This document shows, piece after piece, positions 24,601-33,784 of a DNA stretch of 64,000 bases. The position numbers and the translations under genes are program-made. The stretch comes from Annulohypoxylon bovei var. microspora (Eukaryota; Ascomycota; Sordariomycetes; Xylariales; Hypoxylaceae). Under the pieces are notes generated by a model. It had not been told where the DNA came from. It ran no database searches and worked only from the letters and a program-made list of their open reading frames with translations. The stretch is taken from assembly GCA_022836615.1 (NCBI GenBank), contig MU405262.1, positions 124,001 to 188,000 of the forward strand, written 5' to 3'. Each line of letters begins with the position of its first letter. Positions within the stretch are counted from its first letter, which is position 1.

Positions 24601-26737
24601 TCAGAGTCAGACTCAAGGTCTATCCGGATCTAGCAATGCAACAACATCCGGATATGCTGCCGTAGCCGTGTTCCTTGAAAGTTTGCATCTTGTCGATTCT
24701 TTAGATGAGTTCAATACTTTCATCGAACAGAGGCGAAAAGACGTCAAACCTGCCGGATGGTGGCTTGGAGATACCAATTCTGTACCTACCATTTCGTACG
24801 AAGCAGATGCCGGGGATGTCTACACTTCAGTCTTCGGTCAGAACGCATTAGACATCATGTTAACCAATACGAGTATCGCCGCGAATTACGCACCCTTCGA
24901 TACGCCCTGGGCACCATCAACTGGGGATTCTCTTCAGTTGCTGATCTACTTTTGTCTGGCTCTTTCTATTTATCCCGCTTTCTTCGGCCTCTATCCGAAC
25001 ATCGAGAGGCGGCGAAACGTCCGTGGGCTACAATATTCGAATGGAGTTCGCTCCCTTCCGCTTTGGGTTGCTTATACGGCATTCGACTTTGCAATCGTCC
25101 TTGTTTCCTCTGCGCTCGCTACCGCCGCATTTGCCGCGTCGTCAGATGTTTGGTATCATGTCGCCTATCTCTTCCTCATTTTCATACTATATGGGTTGGC
25201 ATCGATCTTATTCTCATACGTCATCTCGCTCTTCTGCGGTAATCAATTGTCGACTTATGCCTTCTCCGCAGCTGGCCAAGCAGTCGGGTTTCTGATTTAT
25301 CTAATCGCCTACTTGTGTGTTATCACGTACTCGTCGGTTCAATCTATCGACAGTTCCATACTCGTCGCACATTTTGTGATTTCAGCTTTTCTACCCATCG
25401 GCTCTGTTGTTCGAACAATGTTCATCACCCTCAACCTCTTCTCCGTAACGTGTGATGGAGACCAAATCCAACCTAACCCTGCCGCTCTAACTGCCTACGG
25501 AGGACCAATCCTGTACTTGGCCTTGCAATCAATTCTCTTATTTGGCTTCTTATTATGGCACGATAGCGGATCGGGAAGCAGCATTTTAAACCGGTTCATG
25601 AAAAAGCCTGCTCCACCTTCCAACGATCCAGCTGGTTTGGACGAAGAGGTAGCTAACGAACTCGTCCGCGTGACCAGCACAGCACAAGAAAATGACGGTC
25701 TCCGAGTCTTACACTTGACTAAGTCATTCGGCAAAAACACGGCTGTCGATAACGTCACGTTCGGCGTTCAGCACAGCGAAGTCTTTGCCCTATTGGGACC
25801 CAACGGTGCAGGCAAATCCACAACCATTTCTTTGATCCGCGGCGACATCCAACCCAGCCGCAACGGAGGCGACATCCTCGTCGAGAACACATCCGTCAGC
25901 CGGAGACGCGCCGAGGCTCGCGCCCACCTAGGCGTGTGTCCCCAATTCGACGCCATCGATTCCATGACCGTTCTCGAACACCTACGCTTCTACGCGCGCA
26001 TCCGTGGTATCCCCGATATCGAGCACAACGTGCGCGCCGTCCTTCGCGCCGTGGGCCTAGAGGCGTTTTCCACGCGCATGGCGCACGCCCTGTCCGGCGG
26101 CAACAAGCGCAAGCTGAGCCTCGGCATCGCGCTCATGGGTAACCCCAGCGTGGTCCTCCTCGACGAGCCCTCCTCGGGCCTGGACGCCGCCGCGAAGCGC
26201 ATCATGTGGCGCACACTGCACTCCATCGTGCCCGGCCGCTCGATCCTGCTCACGACGCACAGCATGGAGGAGGCCGACGCGCTGGCGAACCGCGCCGGCA
26301 TCATCGCGAAGAGGATGCTGGCGATGGGGACTACCGAGAACCTGAGGCAGAGGTTTGGCGACGCGCTGCACGTGCACCTGGTCAGCAAGACGGCGCCGCA
26401 CTCGAGCGCCGAGGAGATGGATAGGATCAGGGAGTGGGTTTCGAGCAAGTGGCCAAGCGCCCAGGTCGAGGCCAAGACGTACCATGGCCAAATGCGGTTT
26501 TCCGTGCCCGCTGCTGCGGTGGCGGGGGCCGGCGAGAAGGGTGGCGTGAGCAGTAGCGGGAGCGCGGTTGGCCAGCTTATCGTCATACTAGAGGAGCACA
26601 AGGAAGAGCTGGGGATCGAGCACTACTCGTGCACGCCGACGACGCTGGACCAGGTGTTCTTGACGATCGTGGGGAAGCACAATGTCCAGGAGGAGGGGTA
26701 TACCGAGAAGAAGAAGAGTTGGTGGAGTTGGAGGTAG
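21692..26737 (+). CDS. ABCA-type full ABC transporter (TMD-NBD-TMD-NBD)
   Basis: Two exons, 21692-22825 and 23000-26737, with a 174-bp intron. The join gives LLF|TPCNFVWFMTFIARWE, a motif run typical of the ABCA subfamily, and a 1,623-aa product. Each half begins with one TM helix, a large extracytoplasmic loop with Asn sequons, then a TM cluster. NBD1: Walker A GANGSGKST (512-520), signature LSGGQKRK (601-608), Walker B VCCVDEVSSGID (621-632), where the usual DEP is DEV. NBD2: GPNGAGKST (1311-1319), LSGGNKRK (1409-1416), VVLLDEPSSGLD (1429-1440). The family moves lipids or lipid-like substrates across membranes; the substrate and membrane are unknown. From about 25.86 kb the coding sequence becomes markedly GC-rich relative to its own first half. 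The frame stays intact, so it is probably functional. Confidence 0.94.
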
Positions 26738-27236
26738 GAGATAGGAGGCGTATATAAAGTGGCATTGAAGATACTTACCTAGGTATAGAGAGATTTAGCA
26801 TATGGCACTGCATAGAAAGGGGTCACGCTATAGAGATTCATGGACGGTTGGTTGTATTGATATGTAAGACATAAATGAGAAGCAATAGGTGGCTTTGATC
26901 TGGGTTTACTTGTACCATACATAGGTTGATGATACCTTGTAATATACGCTCAATGATAAGAGTTATGACAATGAATCATACCTGGTGCCCGCTGATGGAG
27001 TTTATAGTGGAGGGTCTTCGCTGATAGTACGGCGACCATTCGGACTTTGAAAGGGGTACCTGGGTAGGTACCTACCTAGTCAAGATCAATAGTTTAGTTT
27101 CCTTTATGTTCTATATCTACCTACTAAAATAGATTTAATGTTCCTTTAATATTGAGATCAAGTTACAGATATATAGGTACCTACCTACCTAGGAGGATTG
27201 GTTAATATTGTGCGATATAAAATAATGTGGATCCCC
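26738..27236. other. 3' flank of the ABC gene with TAGGTA palindromes
   Basis: No gene. Two strong copies of the TAGGTA/TACCTA word (27056-27080 and 27174-27192) lie within 140 bp, just ahead of the 74-nt hairpin. Confidence 0.5.
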
Positions 27237-27310
27237 GATCTGAGGGTTTCCGCAGCAACGCTTGGACCACCTGCGGTGGCAAGCGTTGGCTGCTGAGATA
27301 ACCTCAGATC
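27237..27310. repeat. 74-nt compact hairpin with about 27 paired bases
   Basis: Outer stem GATCTGAGG/CCTCAGATC (9 bp), internal loop, GCAGC/GCTGC (5 bp), single bulge, AACGCTTG/CAAGCGTT (8 bp), 2-nt bulge, CCACC/GGTGG (5 bp), and loop TGC. Arms and tiny loop are more like a small-RNA precursor or a compact foldback element than a protein-gene terminator. It lies between the ABC transporter 3' end and tRNA-Pro. The strand of any transcript is unknown. Confidence 0.6.
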
Positions 27311-27599
27311 GCATGTAAATCTAAGCTAGTTATGAAACCTAGATTAATCAACAATTTACCACACGAGTTTATCCTTACCAGTACTGAATAGCGTCTATTG
27401 CACATAGACGATATTCCGTACCATTAGGAGGCTCGGAAGCACAATAAGAAGATTCTCGGTTATCTAATCTGCCAAAAAGGTAATTGACTAAAAAACCACT
27501 ATTATTTCATAAGTACTGAACACTCACAACCGAAGAAACAAAAAGAGGAAAAATAAAGCGATCATCTCCTAGCTTGTAGAAGATGATCTGAAAATAAGG

Positions 27600-27670
27600 G
27601 GTCTGACCGGGGATTGAACCCGGGACCTCTCGCACCCAAAGCGAGAATCATACCACTAGACCATCAGACC
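27600..27670 (-). tRNA. tRNA-Pro (anticodon UGG)
   Basis: Read on the minus strand: a perfect 7-bp acceptor stem (GGTCTGA/TCAGACC), a D-arm containing TCTAGTGGTA (A box), an anticodon stem CTCGC/GCGAG with loop TTTGGGT (anticodon TGG, reading CCA and other proline codons), and a T-arm with loop TTCAATC inside a canonical B box. No intron. A T-rich run (TTATTTT) a few nucleotides after the 3' end fits a Pol III terminator. CCA is not encoded, as is normal in eukaryotes. Confidence 0.97.
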
Positions 27671-28173
27671 GCGGATGATGAAACTGTGTTTAAAGATGGA
27701 TTATATAGCTAGCGCGTTGCTGAGTGCGAAGAGAATGATTGGTTTGCGCCTTTGACGGTAGGCATGTGATAGTGCGTTCCCGAAAGTCTTGGCAGTGGAA
27801 ATGAAGACAGTGCGAAAGAAGGTGCACGTTAGGGGCGAGTGCTCACGTAACAAAAGTGAACCAGAAAGCAAAAAGATTTCCTGTAACTAAGTCAAATATT
27901 AAAAATTGTAATACGAGGGGTTTGCAATGAATCAATAAAGTTATTTCGGTGATAGAGGGAAAAAATGCGGGAAGAGAATATTATGTACCATTCTCAATTT
28001 TAGTTTGAGAGTTTGGTGCAGATGCCAAACGTGGGCATAAGTGCGCACCCGAGTTGCAAACAGCAAGCTGGAATCGAAGCCTTGGTTAAGTCCTCTACTT
28101 TTGACGGGCGCCATATCCAAGAAACATCTAACCCCTGACAAGAGTATAGAGTAGGGAATCGAATTCATATAGG
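27671..28173. other. Intergenic upstream of tRNA and downstream of hydrolase gene
   Basis: About 500 bp with no convincing gene. It separates the 5' end of tRNA-Pro from the 3' end of the minus-strand hydrolase-like gene. Confidence 0.5.
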
Positions 28174-29346
28174 CTACATATTTTTCATATGATCTTCTAA
28201 CCAAGCAGCAGCCAACTCCTCCCCTTTGCTACCCAGTTCGAAATCACCCGTACTGAACCCCACGTCCTCGAGTTGAACCCTCCTAGCGGCTTCATTCTCC
28301 CAGCTGTCGAAATCGTTGTCCCACTTAAAGCGCTCTTTCAACTCGACCTTATCGATACTCCTACGCATCAATCCGGCGAGGTCTTCAGCCTGAGTCTTGA
28401 AGTTATTCCCTAGATTCTTCTTGCGCCTCTGCCATCTCCTGAAGAGCGAAGGTGGCGGCGGTGGCGGTGTGGAGTGCAGCAGCAATGCTTCGGGTATCTT
28501 CAACGTCGATTTTCTTGGCGGAAACACAAGTGGGCTTTTCCTCGGTGATTTCGTGGGCATGAATAACTCAGGCGCGTCCTCCGGTAACAAGGCTAAGTCT
28601 TCCGGAAGCAAGTCCGCCGGAGCGAGGGCCGTCGCGTTGAAATCCGGCGGCACGAAGAGCCCCGGGGTATGGAACAACAAGCATGAACTTACAAAGGGGT
28701 CGAAAAGATTGTCAGGTTTTACGAATAGTTCTTTGGCGTGCTGCCTCAACTCCAGGAACTCGGGATCCTCCGCCGGCGGGCCTAGAATCTCCTCTAGGAT
28801 ATTCCTCGGGCCATGCTTTGGGGCCTGGTTCATTCGGTGGTCGGGGAGAAACGTAGTCCAATTGTATATCCCGTTGTAGGCGACGCATCCTCGAATACCC
28901 ATCCGCGCGTGAGGGTGAGTTTCGGTTAGAGCTAGCGAGATTGCCAGTGATGCACTGAGATAAGAGCCGTAGACGTATACATCCCGACGCGTATAAGCGG
29001 AAGGACCGAGGTTCTCTACGATCCAGTCATATGCCCTTGCCGTGTCGTGGATAGGAGATGGCCAGGACAAGTGAGACCATTCATCTTCTGATGACTCCTC
29101 TTCAGACTCCGAAGCGTGTGAGCCCGTGTCCTCGAAAAGGGGATAGCCAACCCAGCGATAATTTATCACAGCAGTTGGCCGTCTCTGGATAAACCGTGGC
29201 AGCTCTGCAGGCCTATCTGAAAACGCTGTTGAGTATGGTGGCAGATATATTAATAAGGGATCTGGCGATGACACCTTGGCAATATTATGTAGACTGGTCA
29301 CTCGCTCACAAGTTAGAAATAAGGAAACATAAGGAAACAATTCCAT
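28174..29346 (-). CDS. Alpha/beta-hydrolase-like protein, probably non-catalytic
   Basis: An open frame of 390 aa. An early beta-strand segment (LLIYLPPYST), a DTARAYDWIVENLG helix and the strand-turn-helix VYVYGSYLSASLAISLAL (about residues 123-140) have the layout of a fungal alpha/beta-hydrolase. The nucleophile elbow reads G127-S-Y129-L-S131, with Tyr where the catalytic Ser should be and Ser in place of the final Gly, so esterase activity is doubtful. The C-terminal half has a Pro-rich run (HSTPPPPPPS), Arg/Lys clusters and charged helices. The true N-terminus is uncertain: the first about 20 residues have no hydrolase character and an upstream exon is possible (a GTAAGC donor-like sequence lies at about 29,363 on this strand), but I could not find a start for it. 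Divergent from the potassium channel across about 830 bp. Function unknown. Confidence 0.75.
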   Translation of the reverse strand: MELFPYVSLFLTCERVTSLHNIAKVSSPDPLLIYLPPYSTAFSDRPAELPRFIQRRPTAVINYRWVGYPLFEDTGSHASESEEESSEDEWSHLSWPSPIHDTARAYDWIVENLGPSAYTRRDVYVYGSYLSASLAISLALTETHPHARMGIRGCVAYNGIYNWTTFLPDHRMNQAPKHGPRNILEEILGPPAEDPEFLELRQHAKELFVKPDNLFDPFVSSCLLFHTPGLFVPPDFNATALAPADLLPEDLALLPEDAPELFMPTKSPRKSPLVFPPRKSTLKIPEALLLHSTPPPPPPSLFRRWQRRKKNLGNNFKTQAEDLAGLMRRSIDKVELKERFKWDNDFDSWENEAARRVQLEDVGFSTGDFELGSKGEELAAAWLEDHMKNM

Positions 29347-30173
29347 ATAAATAGTATGATTGCTTACTCAATAGTGACAATGCCCGAGGAGCCGCTGCGA
29401 AAACTCACACGTTCTACATTATTGACAGCAACACTAAAGCACCTTGAATTCCGGCGGCGAAAGCCTAATAATATCGAACCTCTAGTCGGGATCCATCTTC
29501 TCATCTTCCCTCTACGGCTTCCTGTTTACGAAGCATTGATTCAATGATAGTTAGGTATTGTAGAGAGAAGAAATAGCGCAGTATGAATTTCTGTCAGGCA
29601 CGTGACCGGATACGATCGATTGTTCGTTGACGACACTAGGCAGAAGTTGAAGATAACAGGTATTTTGACGCGTCGAGCGATGAAAAATGAGGTGGGATTG
29701 ATTCATGAGATTGGGTCGTTCCAGAATGCCTTAACGGCTTTAGCGGTTTAGTGAAGGTTCTAGCCATGCAGGCAGCCAATCATGTCGCATTCCAGCGGGT
29801 TGTTACGCCCCTACCCTAGTAGATCGGACACTACAGTACCCATTAGCTCCGCGATCCAATGTCAAGCGACGTCATGTCACATTAAATTACTCCATCGCCT
29901 GACCCTCCTTTGTCTATCGTTCATATTTTATATACCTCCAAGGTTACCTACCTACTTATACATAAACATATCTATAGCATGGCACTCGAAGCCAAGACCT
30001 TTAATTATACCTTGTATAACTAACACTAATCAGTATAGACTAAACCATACGACTCCTAAATTAATAACCGAGATAGAAGGGCATGGATCAATTCGAAAAT
30101 CTCTACCGTCCTCTCCGCGAACCTATAAACTACCTTAGAACCTAAGTATGAGAGGCTACTCATAAAAATAGAG
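29347..30173. promoter_or_regulatory. Shared divergent promoter region, hydrolase-like and K+ channel
   Basis: About 830 bp separate the two divergent starts. Visible motifs are a CCAAT box (29776-29780), one ACGCGT (29668-29673), and pyrimidine-rich and TACCTA words near 29,940-29,960. Short open frames here (for example 118 codons from 29,782) have no protein character and are probably leader sequence. Confidence 0.4.
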
Positions 30174-33141
30174 ATGGACGATGCAGATCTTGGTAATAAC
30201 ATCGACGAGCAAGCACAAGTCGTCGATGGCCTGGATCACCAAAAGGTCGCCGAACATGGCGTCAATGGTAATGATCATCAGATTTATCTCGATCCTAGGT
30301 AAGAGAGCCAGCATTATGCCACTTATACTCATAAAAGAGAGTACACAATGTTGACTTAGTTGATATAACATAGCCGTTGGTGGTTCGCTTCGGCTGCGTT
30401 CCCTATGATAGCCGGTACCTTAGGCCCTGTGGCTTCAGCTTTCAGTATATGTGCTCTGGTGAGGAATTGGAGACAGCATATTCTACCAGGATCCGATGTT
30501 ACCAAGGCTGTTTTTATCGAGGATCCACCGTGGCTCTTAGCTGTGAACGCCGTTCAGCTGGTTATTGCTTTGGTTGCCAACGTGTTCCTCTTGCTGAACA
30601 TGACCAAACGAGTGCGATTTTCCATCGCCCAACCCATTACCATAGTTGGTTGGTACATATCAGCCATCTGTCTTATAGCCCTATGTGCTACGGCAACCGG
30701 CCCGCTAGAGATTCAACCTGAGATTGAATACGTCTGGTCCCAAGCTTTCTACTATGGCATGTACGCAGCTATCATCTATTTCATAGTCGCGTCTCTCATG
30801 GTCATCACCGTCTGGGGCGCAGAGAAAGGTCATTATGCCAAGGATTTCGAGTTGACGATGAGCCAGAGGACGCTTATGCTTCAGACTATCGTATTCCTCA
30901 TGTACCTTCTCGTGGGTGCTCTGATCTTCTCTACGATTGAGGGCTGGAATTATCTCGATTCTGTATATTGGGCCGATGTCACGCTTTTCACCGTAGGCTT
31001 TGGCGAAATATCTCCGCAGACCAGACTCGGTCGTGGTCTTCTCGTTCCGTATGCTCTGGTCGGTGTGATCAGCCTTGGTCTAGTAATTGGATCCATTCGA
31101 AGTATGATCCTTGATCGCGGCAAACACAGGCTCGACGCGCGGATGTTAGAACGGCAGCGACGTCTATCAATTCGACGTATGTTAAAGAAGGGCAACGCTG
31201 GTTTACTCGATCCCGTGGATGGTGAACCTTCGGACGAATCTTCGAGAGCTCATTGGACCGAATTTGAACGCCGACAAAAGGAATTCCAGTTGATGCGGAA
31301 GATTCAACGACAGGTACGTACAAAGGGGTCTGCTCCAGCCTTGAAACTATTCTCATACTAATCATGGGTAGTAAGTTCCAATACCCCTTTCTTCTACGTT
31401 GCTCCCGTAATAAGAAAAGCGGCTCGCGGGGGATTCCATTGTCATATATCGGGACTTTCTGATATCTACCTAGGTATAGGTAGATATATCTAGATAGCAA
31501 ACATTTCCACGTCGTGGTTAGAAGCTAATATCTGGCAGAGCTTCAAAACGAGAACGATGGACTGCAATGGCAGTATCTACAACTACTTGGGTCTTGCTCT
31601 GGCTTGTTGGTGCTAAGATCTTCCAAGAATGCGAGGCCCCATATCAGGGATGGACCTACTTTGATGGCTTCTACTTCGCATTCACGGCTTTGACGACGAT
31701 CGGATACGGTGATCTCACCCCGGTGTCAAACTCAGCCAAGACTTTCTTCGTCTTCTGGTCTCTCCTCGCCTTGCCTACAATGACGGTTCTCATATCGAAC
31801 GCAGGCGACACCATCGTGAAGGGCGTCAAAGATGGCACACTTCTACTTGGAAATATCACCATCTTGCCTGGAGAGCACGGCTTCAGAAAGGAGATAAAAC
31901 AACTACTAGCGAAACTATCTTGCGGGGTTCTATTTATGGACACTGATATTGAAGAAACTCCTCCGGGTTTCCTCGGCGCAGCTAACGAGCACGTAGATCA
32001 CGACGAGGAAGATGACGAAGAAGACGATGGGGATGATGAAGAGGATGAGGACGAACGAGGACGTCCCTCTAACGCAAGCGAAGCAAATAACGTAGAGAGC
32101 AACGGCATAGCCGACAAGGACGCCGAGAAGGGAGAACTTGGGCCAACGTCTGTACCAACGATACGCTTCGCAACAGAAGAATCTTCATCTACATCTATAT
32201 CCAAACCATCGCCTACCAAAAACGAATCACGATCAAGATCCATATCTCACAGCCGAGCCCCTTCGATAGCGAGAGAGAGCCTGCCCACCTCTCTCCCAAA
32301 ATCCCGCGCCGAATACCACCTCGTCCTAATCGACGAAATTTCGCGCGTGACTAAGCACCTGCGCCACTCGCCGCCGCGCGAGTACACCTTTAAGGAGTGG
32401 TCAGTACATAGCCCGTCCCGCCCTACCCCTCAGCGACCCCGCCACGAGGCGTTGTCGCTTCGCCTCCCGTAGACTTCCAATGTACCCCGTACCACCTCGT
32501 ACCCATACATGTAGTCAGCCATCGCGTATTTTAGCGTTTCCGAACTTGGACGCGCGGGATGGTTAAGGCAGTTGGTTGACTGGTCGCCGTGCTAACAAGG
32601 TGTATTTAGGGCGTGGTATCTGCGGCTCATAGGCGAAGACGAGGGCAACGCCGACAACCACCGCCGGCCCGAACGACGGCCACCGCACCCGCACGGGCGA
32701 GGACAGCAGCAGCACGGCGGACGCAACGACTCGCACTCCCACCTACATCCACACGCGCACGCGCACCCTCACCCTCACCTCCACCCGCGCGTCCACGCCC
32801 GCCTGCACAAAGACGCCAGCCAGTCCTCCGAGAACAGCAGCGGCAGCAGCGACGAGCGCGGCGACAGCGGTTCCGCGGCGGAAGACCGGCCGCCTAAGTG
32901 GAGCTGGGTCGGGCACCGCAGCCCCCTGATGGACACCCGCGAGGAGGCCGAGTGGATCCTGGACAAGCTGGAGCAGAAGCTCAGGGAGGAGCTGCAGGCC
33001 ATCGTCAAGGAGGAGGCCGGCCCGGGCCCGGGTCAGGGAAAGGGCCGGGACGCGTTACATGAGGTCGAGGAGGAGGAGCGCCAGAACGAGGAGCCGGCCC
33101 CCGTGCCGTATCCGATATCGTACATGCATAATAATAATTAG
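30174..33141 (+). CDS. TOK-type outward-rectifying potassium channel (8 TM, two pores)
   Basis: Exons 30174-30298, 30374-31317, 31541-32399 and 32610-33141 give about 819 aa. Fungal TOK1-type channels carry outward K+ current across the plasma membrane. Seen: four N-terminal TM helices, then TM5-P1-TM6 with selectivity filter TVGFGE (248-253), then TM7-P2-TM8 with TTIGYGD (408-414). The cytosolic tail has an acidic run (about 35 residues of D/E), an Arg/Ser-rich stretch, the conserved FKEWAWYLRLIGEDE joining exons 3 and 4, a His-rich stretch (residues 669-709) and the conserved WSWVGHRSPLM. Filter 1 ends in Glu where Asp is usual. The exon 2/3 junction is ambiguous: the better-looking donor (GTACGT at 31,314) does not keep frame, whereas GTACAA at 31,318 with acceptor 31,539-31,540 does. 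That 223-bp intron carries a TAGGTA palindrome. Confidence 0.92.
31462..31487. repeat. Perfect palindromic TAGGTA element inside intron 2 of the channel gene
   Basis: ATATCTACCTA and TAGGTAGATAT are exact 11-nt reverse complements around a 4-nt loop (GGTA). It belongs to the same word family as the intergenic TAGGTA palindromes but sits inside the longest channel intron (about 223 bp). Confidence 0.65.
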
Positions 33142-33784
33142 AACTGGTGGAGTAGTTAGTAGTAGTAGTAAGTACCTAGTGTTAGCTCGAGTAATAACTG
33201 AATATACGAGATACCTTTAGGAGTTTCTTCGTTACCTAAATAGTGGCATATCATAGTATCACTCATGTCTTGCGCGGAAGGGATAGATACCTAGATAGGT
33301 ACGTATATGTAAATGAGTGGTTTGTCAATTTGTATGTAGTAAGCGGCGTAGGCCAGCTAGCCGATAAAGAGAAGCGACTATAAAGCCAGTCATAATTCTT
33401 CGTAACCCCCCCCACACACGCGCGATATCTTCCCCCGATGTCAATTGTTTCTTTTCTGCTTAGGGAAAAAAAGGGAGTAGAAATCCCTAAAAATATTTAT
33501 ATCTCAAGCCACTGTAGCCGACCCCCTCCACCTTACTAGAACAGATGTCCGCCCCTTCTGTTCGTTTGTGTTTTTAAATTTAACGTAAGAGTAATAAAAA
33601 CGAAAACCAATTAATTTATCGTTTTTGTTTTTCTCGTTTCCTTTGCCGATGCCACTTAGGTTAGATGTGCTCGGGAAGATCAATGCCCTCCGTCCACTTA
33701 GTCCTATAAAAAAACGTTAGCACGATATTCGACCTAGAAACAACCGTGATCTAGATCCGTCCGGGAGGGCTTCAATGGTATAAC
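33142..33784. other. Convergent intergenic region
   Basis: About 640 bp between the 3' ends of the channel (+) and the CCCH gene (-). It should hold both poly(A) regions; T-rich and AATAAA-like stretches occur around 33,590-33,640. No gene is recognised. Confidence 0.5.

Noticed and set aside
25990..26601. Minus-strand open frames of 144-203 codons opposite the ABC gene 3' end
   Set aside because: They mirror the GC-rich coding strand of NBD2, where stops are rare in all frames. No domain or start context supports them.
29782..30138. 118-codon frame upstream of the channel
   Set aside because: It lies in the divergent promoter/leader, has random composition, and shows no family character.
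32613..32897. Arg/Pro-rich plus-strand frame overlapping channel exon 4
   Set aside because: It is an out-of-frame reading of the His-rich tail; the exon 3/4 splice gives the conserved family sequence instead.
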